From the NCBI RefSeq assembly GCF_900302505.1, contig NZ_OMOJ01000005.1:186001-250000 (forward strand): a stretch of DNA of 64,000 bases, given 5' to 3'. The stretch's first letter is position 1. The number at the start of each line of letters is the position of its first letter. Shown piece by piece: positions 43,469-53,005 of this stretch. The notes under the pieces were generated by a model, which was not told the DNA's origin, did no database searches, and saw only the letters and a list, made by a program, of their open reading frames with translations. The translations under genes and the position numbers were made by a program. The DNA is from Pseudoprimorskyibacter insulae. GTDB taxonomy: Bacteria; Pseudomonadota; Alphaproteobacteria; Rhodobacterales; Rhodobacteraceae.

Positions 43469-44803
43469 TTAGCGGAAGGCGTGCAAAACGCCCTTGGACG
43501 AGACCACATAAAGCGTGCCATCCACAACGATCGGCGCAGTGGTCGCCCCGCCCGCGATTGGCACGGATGCGGTCAAAGCGCCGGTTTCCGGGTCAAACAG
43601 TCGGATCAGCCCATCGGAGGAGGCCACGACAACACGCCCGCCCGCCACAATCGGCCCCAGATTGGTATAGCTGGTTTCGCGGCGCGCATGTGGGCGGCGC
43701 TTGGGCACATAGCCCGGCAGATCCGTCGACCACAGCGTCGCGCCGGTTTTGGCGTCCATTCGGACCAGCTCATTCAGATCGGTGACCATGTAGATCGAAT
43801 CGCCTGCGGGCCATGCCGGGCCTGCGGCACCATGATTGGCTGTCCAGATCCGTTCGCCGTTGGCCGCATCGAATGCGGCCGAGCGGCCCGCGAAGTTGCC
43901 CGCATAGACCACATCGCCCACCACGACCGGATCGCCGGTGATGTCATCGACCACAGACAAGGCGCGACCAGTCCGTTCCCCCGCCAGCGACGAGGTCCAA
44001 AGCGTCAGGCCGCCCCGGCGGAAGGCCGCCTGAACATCGGCTGACCCGAATGAGAAATAGACGCGCTGGTCGGTGATCGCAGGCGATGCGCCCCCTGCCA
44101 CGTTATGCACATCGGCCACGCCGTCGATCTGCCAGCGGACACGGCCATCCTTGGCCTCGATCGCCCAAGCGGTCGTGTCGCCTGCCACCAGATAGACCAG
44201 ACCGTCGTAATAGGCCGGGGCCCCGGTGCCGGTTGCGCCCAGATCCTGTTGCCAGATCTGCTGGCCCGTGGCCGGGTCCAGTGCGGTGACGGTGCCAAAG
44301 GCCGAGGTGACAAACAGTTTGCCATCGCCAATCGCCAGACCGCCGCCCGCGGTATCATCAGACCGGTCGCGCACCGGAGTCAGGTCGGCCTGCCAAAGCG
44401 TTTCGCCATTGGTGGCCGTCGCGGTGACCGTCGCGGCGCTGTCCATGGTGAAGATGCGCCCGTTTGAGGCCACCGGATCTGCAATCAGACGCGCCCGGCG
44501 TTTGTCGCCCTGCCCGATATTCGCCGCCCAGATCTGGGTCGGCTGCACCGACAGCATCGGATGGGCCACACGGGTCGTCGGGGTCACGTGGCTTTGAAGC
44601 CAAGCGCCATTGCGCTGCGCCGGGGCCAGACCAGCCGCACGGGGGCCAATCGCCTCGGCCGACATGGGCGGCACCTGTTCGGGCTGTTGACCCAGAACTT
44701 CGCGCAGGCCTTCACGCTGGCCCGGTAGGATCAGGTCATCCTTTTCGCACGCGGTCAGTGCGACCAAAGCGGCCAGTGCGGCTAGGCGGATGGTAGTCTG
44801 CAT
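43469..44803 (-). CDS. bamB: Outer membrane assembly lipoprotein BamB
   Basis: BamB is the eight-bladed propeller lipoprotein of the BAM complex that inserts outer membrane proteins. The 444-residue protein has a lipobox ending at Cys19 (LVALTAC). The remainder holds repeated PQQ-like blade motifs such as LYWSTDLPG, GRIFTMDSAATVTATATNGETLW and DGLVYLVAGDTTAWAIEAKDG. It lies 30 bases after the YfgM-like gene and 84 bases before der, the conserved order. Confidence 0.92.
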   Translation of the reverse strand: MQTTIRLAALAALVALTACEKDDLILPGQREGLREVLGQQPEQVPPMSAEAIGPRAAGLAPAQRNGAWLQSHVTPTTRVAHPMLSVQPTQIWAANIGQGDKRRARLIADPVASNGRIFTMDSAATVTATATNGETLWQADLTPVRDRSDDTAGGGLAIGDGKLFVTSAFGTVTALDPATGQQIWQQDLGATGTGAPAYYDGLVYLVAGDTTAWAIEAKDGRVRWQIDGVADVHNVAGGASPAITDQRVYFSFGSADVQAAFRRGGLTLWTSSLAGERTGRALSVVDDITGDPVVVGDVVYAGNFAGRSAAFDAANGERIWTANHGAAGPAWPAGDSIYMVTDLNELVRMDAKTGATLWSTDLPGYVPKRRPHARRETSYTNLGPIVAGGRVVVASSDGLIRLFDPETGALTASVPIAGGATTAPIVVDGTLYVVSSKGVLHAFR

Positions 44804-44833
44804 GGCGTCCCCCCGGTTCGGTGCAGTCGCGGC

Positions 44834-45490
44834 TTAACCCTGTTCGGGTGTGCCACCAAGTGCAACAATCAACTGTGTCACGCGGCGACGCAACCCATTG
44901 GAAACCTCAGCATCTGCAAGAATGGCTTGCAAGCGGGTGATTGCCGCCTCGCCGTTGCCTGCTTCGATCTCAATCAGGGCCAATTGTTCCTCGGCCAACA
45001 GGCGCAGCGCCGATCCGGGCGCGGCCAGCGCCTCCAGCTCAATCCGGCGTTCGTCAACCGTCAGGGCGTCGCCCGCGCGGGACAGAGCCTTATAGTTGGC
45101 GATCTGGCGATAGATCTTCGGCGCATCGGGCGAGGCCGCGATCTGGCGCAGGGTCGCAACCGCCGTTTCGTTCTGATCATTCGACGCCTGTTCCGAGGCG
45201 ACCAACATATCCAAAACCGCCTGACCGCCCGCATTCGGGGCCGACAAAGCATCAAGCGCCGCGATCCGCTCTTGCGGTTCCTTGCCGGTCAAGGCGTCAA
45301 GAATGGAATCGCCAAAGGCCTGCGCAGCGGCGGCATCGCGGGCTTGGCTGTATTCGCGCCACGCCGTTCCGCCGACGATCACCAGAACCACAACGCCCCC
45401 GATCCAGCCGTATTTGCGCAACTTCTGGAACAACCGGTCACGGCGGACTTCTTCGGTTACTTCGTCGATGAAACTGTCGGTATCGCTCAC
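44834..45490 (-). CDS. YfgM-like tetratricopeptide membrane protein
   Basis: The 218-residue protein has a cytoplasmic N-terminus (MSDTDSFIDEVTEEVRRDRL), one membrane helix at about 28-46 (GWIGGVVVLVIVGGTAW) and a periplasmic helical domain rich in Ala, Glu and Leu, the TPR_21 type. YfgM in E. coli associates with SecYEG and periplasmic chaperones. The position upstream of bamB and der supports the call. It probably heads this three-gene operon. Confidence 0.85.
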   Translation of the reverse strand: MSDTDSFIDEVTEEVRRDRLFQKLRKYGWIGGVVVLVIVGGTAWREYSQARDAAAAQAFGDSILDALTGKEPQERIAALDALSAPNAGGQAVLDMLVASEQASNDQNETAVATLRQIAASPDAPKIYRQIANYKALSRAGDALTVDERRIELEALAAPGSALRLLAEEQLALIEIEAGNGEAAITRLQAILADAEVSNGLRRRVTQLIVALGGTPEQG

Positions 45491-45614
45491 GCCGCTCTCC
45501 GGGATATTGATTTCAGCCTGTCATATCGTGACCATCCAAGGCTGCCAAGGCGTGATCTTTAGGCGACAGCTGTCAGAATGCGTCACCAGAGCGCACATTT
45601 TCCCAAACTAAACG

Positions 45615-45646
45615 ATCCAGTTTACCTTGAATGACGTAAACTGGAT
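45615..45646. promoter_or_regulatory. 10-bp inverted repeat, candidate operator of the RND operon
   Basis: ATCCAGTTTA (45615-45624) and TAAACTGGAT (45637-45646) are perfect inverted copies with a 12-base spacer, 128 bases before the adaptor start. An overlapping AAACT / AGTTT pair (45605-45623) may be a second register. TetR-type repressors of efflux pumps bind sites like this. No regulator gene is adjacent. Confidence 0.55.
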
Positions 45647-45653
45647 GCCTATT

Positions 45654-45670
45654 AACTGAACCAATCAGTT
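45654..45670. promoter_or_regulatory. Second inverted repeat upstream of the RND operon
   Basis: AACTGA and TCAGTT with a five-base ACCAA spacer form a perfect short palindrome eight bases after the first one. Together they suggest tandem operators or a promoter between them. Confidence 0.4.
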
Positions 45671-45773
45671 CACCGCCCCGGTCAAAACACGCCGATGCCA
45701 TATTCAAAGCGCCTCGGACAGCTAACGGGACAGCGGACCCATAACGGGACAGACAAGGAATAAAGGGTTAACG

Positions 45774-47078
45774 ATGCGCATCATTCCGGTGATTACCGCC
45801 ATTCTGGTTGCAGCGCTGCTGTACGGGTTGATTATTGAGCGCGACAAGGTTCTGACCTTCGCCAAAGAGCTCAGCCCGGTTCAGACCGAAGGTGCCGATG
45901 CCCCCGACACCCCCGTGGCCGAGGTGGCCCCCCCCGCCGAAGCACCTGCCATCGACGGCGTGCGCGTCTTTGCTGTCCATTCCGAGGCGCAGGAGATCGA
46001 CAGCGCGGTTGTTCTGCGCGGCGAAACCGAAGCCATGCGTCAGGTTGATGTACAGGCCGAAACCTCGGGCAGCGTGATTTCCGACCCGATCCGCCGCGGC
46101 TCGTTCGTTGAGGCCGGTCAGGTGCTGTGTCAGATCGACCCCGGCACCCGCACCGCCACCTTGGACGAAGTGCTGGCCCGTCTGGCCGAAGCCGAGGCGC
46201 AGCGCCCGCAGTTTGAAGCCCGCATCCCCGAGGCGCAGGCCCAACTTGCCGGAGCGAGCGCGGCTTTGGAAGAAGCGCAGATCAACGCCAACGCGGCCAA
46301 GCAACTGTCAGCAGATGGCTATGCCAGTGAAACCCGCGTCAAGGCCACCCAAGCCGCCGTGCGCAGCGCCGAAGCCAGTGTCAGCAGCGCCGAGGCCGGT
46401 TTGAAATCGGCCGCCGCCGGTCTGGATAGCCTTGAGGCCAGCATTCAAAGCGCCCGCGCCGCCGTGCTGCGGGCCGAAACCGATATCGAACGTCTGACCA
46501 TCCGCGCGCCTTTCGCGGGCGTTCTGGAAAGCGACACCGCCGAACTGGGCAGCCTGCTGCAAAGCGGTATGGGCAGCGCAACCTGCGCCACGATCATCCA
46601 GCTCGACCCGATCAAGCTGGTGGGCTACGTGCCGGAAACCGAAATTGGCCGCGTCACCCTTGGTGCCCGCGCCGGGGCGCGGATGACCGATGGGACGACC
46701 GTTGTGGGTGATGTGACCTTCGTGTCGCGCAGCGCCGATCCCCTGACCCGCACCTTCCGCGTCGATATCACCGTGGACAATTCCGATCTGGCCATTCGTG
46801 ACGGCCAAACCGCCGAAATCGCCATCGCCGCCGCCGGTGCCAAGGCGCATCTGCTGCCGCAGTCGTCCCTGACGCTGAACGACGAAGGCGAATTGGGTGT
46901 GCGGACGCTTGAGGCCAACAACACGGTGAAATTCATCCCTGTCAACCTTCTGCGCGACACGCGTCAGGGGGTGTTCGTGTCGGGCTTGCCCGACCGGGTC
47001 AATATCATCACCGTGGGCCAGGAATATGTGATCGACGGCGTGACCGTCGCCCCGACCTATGAGGAGGTCACACAATGA
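45774..47078 (+). CDS. RND efflux periplasmic adaptor (membrane fusion protein)
   Basis: The 434-residue protein has an N-terminal membrane anchor (MRIIPVITAILVAALLYGLII). It then follows the HlyD/AcrA order: a lipoyl half (VQAETSGSV), a long Ala/Glu-rich alpha-hairpin with ESAEASVSSAEAGLKSAAAG-like repeats (about 115-240), the second lipoyl half (LTIRAPFAGVLESDTAELGSLL), and beta-barrel and membrane-proximal domains. It links the pump to an outer membrane channel, which is not encoded nearby. AAGGAAT and AAAGGG precede the start. Its stop overlaps the pump start in ATGA. Confidence 0.93.
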   Translation: MRIIPVITAILVAALLYGLIIERDKVLTFAKELSPVQTEGADAPDTPVAEVAPPAEAPAIDGVRVFAVHSEAQEIDSAVVLRGETEAMRQVDVQAETSGSVISDPIRRGSFVEAGQVLCQIDPGTRTATLDEVLARLAEAEAQRPQFEARIPEAQAQLAGASAALEEAQINANAAKQLSADGYASETRVKATQAAVRSAEASVSSAEAGLKSAAAGLDSLEASIQSARAAVLRAETDIERLTIRAPFAGVLESDTAELGSLLQSGMGSATCATIIQLDPIKLVGYVPETEIGRVTLGARAGARMTDGTTVVGDVTFVSRSADPLTRTFRVDITVDNSDLAIRDGQTAEIAIAAAGAKAHLLPQSSLTLNDEGELGVRTLEANNTVKFIPVNLLRDTRQGVFVSGLPDRVNIITVGQEYVIDGVTVAPTYEEVTQ

Positions 47079-50000
47079 CCGGAATAGTCGATTGGGCCGC
47101 CGAACGCGCGCGGATGGTCCTGGCATTCATTGTATTGTCGATTGCCGTTGGCTGGGTCGCCTATACCGGCCTGCCCAAAGAAGGAGAGCCGGATATCGAA
47201 ATTCCGGCTCTGTTCGTTTCAGTGCCCTTCCCCGGCATTTCGGCCAGCGATTCCGAAACGCTGCTGGTCAAACCGATGGAAACCGAACTGGCCGATATCG
47301 ACGGGCTGAAGACCATGTCTTCGACCGCCGCCGAAAACTACGCCGGTGTTGCGCTTGAGTTCGAATTTGGCTGGGACAAAACCAAGGTCATGGCCGATGT
47401 GCGGGACGCCATGACCAAGGCCGAAGGCCAGTTCCCCGATGGCGCTGATCAGTATTCGATCAACGAAATCAACTTCTCGGAATTCCCGATCATCATCGTC
47501 AACCTGTCCGGCCCTGTGCCGGAACGGACCATGGCGCGGGTGGCCAAAGACCTACAGGACAAGCTGGAATCGCTGGATGCGATCCTAGAGGCAGGCATCG
47601 CAGGCAACCGCGATGAAATGCTTGAGGTGGTGATCGATCCGCTGCGGCTTGAATCCTACAACGTCACCGCGGGCGAGCTGATCAATGTTGTGCGCAACAA
47701 CAACCAGTTGATCGCGGCGGGCGAAGTGGAATCGAGCCAAGGTTCGTTCAGCGTCAAGATCCCCTCGTCCTTTGACGATCCGCAAGACGTCTATAACCTG
47801 CCGGTCAAAACCAACGGCGACCGCGTGGTCACGCTGGGCGATCTGGCCACGATCAACCTGACCTTCGAAGACCGCACCGGCACCGCACGCTTCAACGGTG
47901 AAAACACCGTTGCCCTGCAAGTGGTCAAGCGCAAAGGCTTTAACGTCATCGACACAGCCGAACTGGTCCGCGCAACCGTGCAAGAAGCCGAGGCCGAATG
48001 GCCCGCCGAACTGCGTGCCGTGGTCAATGTGGGCGCGTCCAACGACCAGTCGAAACAGGTCGCCTCGATGGTGGAACAGCTTCAGGGCTCGGTTCTGACG
48101 GCCATCGCACTGGTGATGATCGTGGTTCTGGCCTCACTGGGCCTGCGGCCTGCGCTGCTGGTGGGCTTTGCGATTCCGACCTCGTTCCTGCTGTGTTTTG
48201 CCTTCCTTGCGCTGATGGGCGTGTCCATTTCCAACATCGTCATGTTCGGCCTGATCTTGGCCGTGGGGATGCTGGTGGACGGGGCCATCGTTGTTGTGGA
48301 ATACGCCGACAAGCGCATCTCTGAAGGCTCTGGCCCGATGCACGCCTATGTTGAGGCCGCCAAGCGGATGTTCTGGCCGGTCGTGTCCTCGACCGCGACG
48401 ACGCTTTGCGCCTTCCTGCCGATGCTGTTCTGGCCGGGCGTTCCGGGCCAGTTCATGGGCATGCTGCCGGTCACACTGATCTTCGTTCTGTCCGCATCGC
48501 TTCTGGTTGCGCTGGTCTATTTGCCGGTGATGGGCGGGGTCTCGGGGCGGTTTTCCCGCATTCTGGACCGTGCCACCGCACGGCTGCGCGCCCGCACCCC
48601 TTGGCTGGTCCGTCTGGCCTTAGCGGGCGTTGCGCTGGTTGGGCTTTATGTCGGCGCGATGATGCTGCTGAACCCCAACTTCCTGTTCGTGAACCCGGCA
48701 TCTGGCCTTGGGGCCTTCCTGCCCGGCGTTGTGGTGTTCCTGCTGTTTTCGGTCATGGCCTCGATTGTGCTTGATTCCGTCAAGATCCAGCGCCGCCGCG
48801 ATCACATCGACACCCGCAACCGCCGCACTCTGTTCGGCTGGGTGATCTATCTTATCGCAGGCAACCCGATCATGCCGATCGTCACCGTTGCCGCCGTCAT
48901 CGCCTTTGTCGGGACCGTCTTTGTGACCTTCCAAAGCAACAACAACGGCGTCGACTTCTTTGTTGAGACCGAACCGGAACAGGCCATTGTCTATGTCCGC
49001 GCGCGCGGCAACCTCAGCCTTGAGGAAAAAAACGCGCTGGTACAGCGGGCCGAGGAAATCGTGCTGGCCCATCCCGGCATCGACAATGCCTTTGCCTTTG
49101 CCGGTGAAGGCGGGCTTGGCAACAACACCGGCGGCGCGCAGCCGCCCAAGGACACCATCGGCCAAATCCAGATCGAAACCATCGCTTGGGAAGACCGCAA
49201 GGACGACCCGGCGCTGGACGGCGATGTTGTGCTGGCCGATCTGACCCGCAGTCTGGAACAGATCCCCGGCATCAAGATCGAGATCCTGAACCTTGCCATG
49301 GGCCCCGCCAATGGCAAGCCGGTGCACCTGCGCCTGAAGGGCAACAACTGGGATGCCCTGCTGGCCGCGACAGATGCCGCGCGCCAGAAGTTCGAAGACA
49401 CCCCCGGCCTGACCCTGATTGAAGACACCCGCCCCCTGCCCGGCATCGACTGGCAGATCGACGTGGATGTCGAAAAGGCGGGCCGGTACGGGGCGGACGT
49501 GGCCACCGTTGGCGCCATGGTGCAGCTGGTCACGCGCGGCATTTTGCTCGATACAATGCGGGTCGACAGCTCGGACGAGGAAATTGAAATCCGCGTCCGC
49601 CTGCCCGAAGAATACCGCGTCCTCAGCACGCTTGATACGCTCAAGCTGCGCACCGCCGATGGGCTGGTGCCGCTGGCCAACTTCGTCACCCGCGAACCCG
49701 TCGCCAAACTGGCCGAAATCAACCGCGTGGACCAAAGCCGTTATTTCGACGTCAAAGCCGATTTCCTTCCGGGGCTGATCAGCTTTGTGAAAGGCGCAGG
49801 CGAAGCGGCTGAAATCGTTGGCTATGGCCATGCCGAGCAGACCGGCGACCAAGCGGCCTTTACCCTGAACGCCAAGACCTATGGCGTGGCCCCCGCCGAT
49901 CTGGCCGCTCTTCAAGCCGAAGACGGTCTGCGGGCCGTGCCGGTCAATGGCAACGAACGGATCGCGCTGCTGACCCAGTGGTTGAACACCAGCCCCCTGC

Positions 50001-50764
50001 CCTCGGATATCGCGTGGGAATGGACCGGCGACCAAGAGGATCAGGCCGAAAGCCAGGCCTTCCTTGGCCAAGCCTTCCTTGGGGCGCTGTTCTTGATGTT
50101 CATCATCCTGCTGGCGCAGTTCAACAGCTTCTATAACTCGCTGCTGGTTCTGCTGGCGGTGGTCCTGTCGACCACCGGCGTTCTGATCGGGATGATGGTC
50201 ATGGGCCAAAGCTTCTCGGTCATTATGACGGGCACCGGGATCGTGGCCTTGGCCGGGATCGTGGTGAACAACAACATCGTTCTGATCGACACCTATCAGG
50301 AATATTCACAATACATGCCGCGCGTCGAAGCCATCGTCCGCACCGCCGAAAGCCGCATCCGTCCGGTGCTGTTGACGACGATCACCACGATGGCGGGTCT
50401 TGCGCCGATGATGTTTGGCCTCAGCCTCGATTTCTTTGGCGGCGGCTACACCATCGACAGCCCGACCGCCCTGTGGTGGAAACAGCTGGCAACGGCGGTG
50501 GTCTTTGGCCTTGGCATCGCGACCGTCCTGACGCTGATCCTGACCCCCGCCATGCTGGCCATGCGGATCTGGTTCATGACCTACGTGGGCCGCATCCTCA
50601 GCCTCGTGGCCATCCTGTTCGGCGGACGCGGCAGCCGCATCGCCCGCGACTGGGCCCTGCGCCGCGCGGCCCGCAAGGTCAAATCGCCCGAGATCATCTG
50701 GACCGATGACGCCAACGGCGCCGAGCCAAACTCAGGCCCCAGCCATCTACGCGCTGCCGAATAA
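47075..50764 (+). CDS. RND efflux transporter permease
   Basis: A 1229-residue inner-membrane pump of the AcrB/HAE family, driven by protons. The N-terminal helix is followed by a large periplasmic domain, LVDGAIVVVEYADKR in helix 4 and LAGIVVNNNIVLIDTYQE in helix 10. It is about 150-200 residues longer than AcrB. The extra length includes two added hydrophobic segments between helices 6 and 7 (about residues 510-570) and a polar C-terminal tail. The substrate is unknown. Translation is coupled to the adaptor gene, and a terminator follows. Confidence 0.94.
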   Translation: MTGIVDWAAERARMVLAFIVLSIAVGWVAYTGLPKEGEPDIEIPALFVSVPFPGISASDSETLLVKPMETELADIDGLKTMSSTAAENYAGVALEFEFGWDKTKVMADVRDAMTKAEGQFPDGADQYSINEINFSEFPIIIVNLSGPVPERTMARVAKDLQDKLESLDAILEAGIAGNRDEMLEVVIDPLRLESYNVTAGELINVVRNNNQLIAAGEVESSQGSFSVKIPSSFDDPQDVYNLPVKTNGDRVVTLGDLATINLTFEDRTGTARFNGENTVALQVVKRKGFNVIDTAELVRATVQEAEAEWPAELRAVVNVGASNDQSKQVASMVEQLQGSVLTAIALVMIVVLASLGLRPALLVGFAIPTSFLLCFAFLALMGVSISNIVMFGLILAVGMLVDGAIVVVEYADKRISEGSGPMHAYVEAAKRMFWPVVSSTATTLCAFLPMLFWPGVPGQFMGMLPVTLIFVLSASLLVALVYLPVMGGVSGRFSRILDRATARLRARTPWLVRLALAGVALVGLYVGAMMLLNPNFLFVNPASGLGAFLPGVVVFLLFSVMASIVLDSVKIQRRRDHIDTRNRRTLFGWVIYLIAGNPIMPIVTVAAVIAFVGTVFVTFQSNNNGVDFFVETEPEQAIVYVRARGNLSLEEKNALVQRAEEIVLAHPGIDNAFAFAGEGGLGNNTGGAQPPKDTIGQIQIETIAWEDRKDDPALDGDVVLADLTRSLEQIPGIKIEILNLAMGPANGKPVHLRLKGNNWDALLAATDAARQKFEDTPGLTLIEDTRPLPGIDWQIDVDVEKAGRYGADVATVGAMVQLVTRGILLDTMRVDSSDEEIEIRVRLPEEYRVLSTLDTLKLRTADGLVPLANFVTREPVAKLAEINRVDQSRYFDVKADFLPGLISFVKGAGEAAEIVGYGHAEQTGDQAAFTLNAKTYGVAPADLAALQAEDGLRAVPVNGNERIALLTQWLNTSPLPSDIAWEWTGDQEDQAESQAFLGQAFLGALFLMFIILLAQFNSFYNSLLVLLAVVLSTTGVLIGMMVMGQSFSVIMTGTGIVALAGIVVNNNIVLIDTYQEYSQYMPRVEAIVRTAESRIRPVLLTTITTMAGLAPMMFGLSLDFFGGGYTIDSPTALWWKQLATAVVFGLGIATVLTLILTPAMLAMRIWFMTYVGRILSLVAILFGGRGSRIARDWALRRAARKVKSPEIIWTDDANGAEPNSGPSHLRAAE

Positions 50765-50789
50765 GCCGCCGAATAAGCGACAAAAAATG

Positions 50790-50826
50790 ACCGCCCCCAC
50801 AGTCACCTGCGGGGGCGGTTTTCTTT
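50790..50826 (+). terminator. Terminator of the RND operon
   Basis: ACCGCCCCC and GGGGGCGGT form a perfect 9-bp stem with a 12-base loop, preceded by A's and followed by TTTCTTTT. It also lies beside the stop of a small minus-strand gene, so it may work in both directions. Confidence 0.8.
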
Positions 50827-50836
50827 TGCGCAAAGG

Positions 50837-51016
50837 TCAGCCGTGGCTACAGCCCTTGGCCCCTTTCAACTGCGCTTGCGCCGCTGGAGACAGCGAAACG
50901 CTGTCCGCCCCGCGATTTGATGCACCAGCAGGCTCGACCGCTGGAGCCGCAGGGTTGACCCCGGCCGCCGCTGCGATTTTCGCCGCAGGGGTGCTTGCTG
51001 AAATGGCGTTTGACAT
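50837..51016 (-). CDS. Small unrecognised protein (59 residues)
   Basis: A short frame begins MSNAISASTPAAKIAAAAG and ends KGAKGCSHG with a GADSVSLSPAAQAQLKG stretch, typical of short regulatory or scaffold peptides near flagellar genes (FlgM-like DSVSLS). AGAGGAG lies eight bases before the ATG, the strongest ribosome site in the neighbourhood. It is Ala-rich with a single Cys near the end and has no signal peptide or membrane helix. It lies 105 bases after the ABC exporter gene, beyond a hairpin. Confidence 0.6.
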   Translation of the reverse strand: MSNAISASTPAAKIAAAAGVNPAAPAVEPAGASNRGADSVSLSPAAQAQLKGAKGCSHG

Positions 51017-51042
51017 TAAGGCTCCTCTTGCTGAAACGGACA

Positions 51043-51071
51043 GCCCCCGGCACGTTTCCGTGACCGGGGGC
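51043..51071 (-). terminator. Hairpin between the ABC exporter and the small gene
   Basis: GCCCCCGGCACG pairs with CGTG-CCGGGGGC (one bulged base, TTTC loop). On the minus strand TGTCCGTTT follows. It probably ends or attenuates the ABC exporter transcript. Confidence 0.65.
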
Positions 51072-51121
51072 AATGCCCTTATCCAAGGGAACGGAGCAAT
51101 TCAGGCGATGTTTACATCGCG

Positions 51122-52927
51122 CTAGGCTGCATCCTCCTCCGCCTGTTGGCGGGTCCAGAGGTGGTGGTATCGGCCTTTGGCGGCCAATAGCGCCTCGTGC
51201 GTGCCTTCTTCGACCACATGGCCGTCTTGCAGCACGACGATCCGGTCGGCGTCGGCGATGGTGCTTAGGCGGTGGGCGATGGTGATGACGGTGCGCCCCT
51301 CGCCCGCGCGGGCCAGTGCGTCTTGGATCGAGGCTTCGGTATCGGTATCGAGCGCCGAGGTCGCCTCATCCAGCAGAAGGATCGGCGGGTTCTTCAGCAA
51401 GGTCCGGGCGATGCCCACGCGCTGCTTTTCGCCGCCCGACAGTTTCAGCCCGCGTTCGCCTACCATGGTGTCATAGCCTTCGGGCAAGGACTGAATGAAG
51501 TCATGGATCTGGGCAGAGCGCGCGGCCTCTTCGATCTCGGCCTGAGAGGCGCCATCGCGGCCATAGGCGATGTTGTAGCGGATCGTGTCGTTGAACAGCA
51601 CCGTGTCCTGCGGCACCACCCCGATGGAGGCATGCAGGCTGGTTTGCGTCACATCGCGCACGTCCTGACCGTCGATCAGCACCGCGCCATCCTGCACATC
51701 GTAGAACCGGAACAGCAGCCGCCCGATGGTCGACTTGCCCGACCCGGACGGGCCAACCAGCGCGATGTTCTGACCGGCAGGGACATGGACCGACACGCCC
51801 TTCAGGATCGGACGCTCGGCCTCATAGCCGAAGGCGACATTGCGCAGCTCAACCTCGCCCTTGCGGACCTCAAGGGCCTTCGCGCCGGGCTTGTCCGAAA
51901 TCTCGGCGGGTTGGTCCAGCAGGTTGAACATTTCGCCCATGTCCACAAGGCTTTGACGGATTTCGCGATAAACCGAACCAAGGAAGTTCAGCGGCATGGT
52001 GATCTGGATCATATAGGCGTTGACCATGACGAAATCGCCCACGGTCAAGGTGCCGTTCTCAACGCCCATGGCTGCCATGGCCATTACGATCACAAGACCC
52101 GTCGTGATGATAAAGGACTGCCCGGCATTAAGGAACGCCAGCGAGGTGCCGGTTTTCACCGCCGCCGCCTCATAATTGGCCATGGATGTATCGTAGCGCT
52201 TGGCCTCACGTGCCTCAGCGCCGAAGTATTTGACCGTCTCAAAGTTCAACAGACTGTCGATGGCCTTTTGATTGGCATCGGTGTCTTGTCTGTTCATCTC
52301 GCGGCGCAGTTTCACCCGCCACTCGGTCACGGCAAAGGTAAACCAGACGTAAATGGCGATGGTGACGACCACCACGATCATATACCAAATGTCGAACAAA
52401 TAGGCCAAGACCACCGAGGTCAGGATCAGGCTCAGGAACAGCGGCCCGATGCTGAACAGCATAAAGCGCAGCAGGAAATCCACGCCCTTCACACCACGCT
52501 CAACGATCCGGCTTAGGCCCCCGGTCTTGCGCGAGATATGGTAGCGCATCGACAGGCGGTGAATATGGCGGAAGGTTTCCAGCGCCAGTTTGCGCAGCGC
52601 CCGCTGGCCCACCTTGGCAAAGACCGCATCGCGCCCTTGGTTCATCGCCACGGTCATGAACCGCGCCATACCATAGGCCACAGTCAGGCCAATCGCTCCA
52701 AGCGCCATCGCAGGCACATCGCCATCCAGCGCGTCGACGGCCTTTTTGTACAGGATCGGCGTGTAGATCTCGACCACGCGGGCCAGAAATAGAAAGGCCA
52801 TGGCGATGACCACACGCCGCTTCACCCAGCCTTCACCTTCGGGCCAAAGATAGGGCCAGACCCGACGAATGATGCCCCAACTGTTTTCGGGCATATCGGT
52901 GGTGGTTATGGTGCGATGTCTGCTCAT
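51122..52927 (-). CDS. Atm1/HMT-type ABC exporter
   Basis: The 601-residue half-transporter has six membrane helices, then an ATPase domain with Walker [10 protein letters not shown], signature [14 protein letters not shown], Walker [13 protein letters not shown] and a C-terminal H-loop. [22 protein letters not shown] (about 230-251) is the hallmark of the Atm1, ABCB7 and HMT group, which exports glutathione-linked sulfur or metal species. It works as a homodimer. An ArsR regulator starts 78 bases away in the opposite direction, which suggests a metal or thiol signal controls it. Confidence 0.9.
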   Translation of the reverse strand: MSRHRTITTTDMPENSWGIIRRVWPYLWPEGEGWVKRRVVIAMAFLFLARVVEIYTPILYKKAVDALDGDVPAMALGAIGLTVAYGMARFMTVAMNQGRDAVFAKVGQRALRKLALETFRHIHRLSMRYHISRKTGGLSRIVERGVKGVDFLLRFMLFSIGPLFLSLILTSVVLAYLFDIWYMIVVVVTIAIYVWFTFAVTEWRVKLRREMNRQDTDANQKAIDSLLNFETVKYFGAEAREAKRYDTSMANYEAAAVKTGTSLAFLNAGQSFIITTGLVIVMAMAAMGVENGTLTVGDFVMVNAYMIQITMPLNFLGSVYREIRQSLVDMGEMFNLLDQPAEISDKPGAKALEVRKGEVELRNVAFGYEAERPILKGVSVHVPAGQNIALVGPSGSGKSTIGRLLFRFYDVQDGAVLIDGQDVRDVTQTSLHASIGVVPQDTVLFNDTIRYNIAYGRDGASQAEIEEAARSAQIHDFIQSLPEGYDTMVGERGLKLSGGEKQRVGIARTLLKNPPILLLDEATSALDTDTEASIQDALARAGEGRTVITIAHRLSTIADADRIVVLQDGHVVEEGTHEALLAAKGRYHHLWTRQQAEEDAA

Positions 52928-52979
52928 AATGGCCTCAGATTGCTGGCTTGCCGTATGCGGGCTTGGGCGCTAAAAACAT

Positions 52980-52995
52980 TTCAACGATGCTTGAA
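52980..52995. promoter_or_regulatory. Candidate ArsR operator
   Basis: TTCAA and TTGAA with a six-base spacer form a short inverted repeat in the 78-base gap between the divergent ABC exporter and ArsR genes. Many ArsR/SmtB regulators bind repeats of this type close to their own start. Short arms keep confidence low. Confidence 0.4.
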
Positions 52996-53005
52996 TAGTA
53001 GAGCC

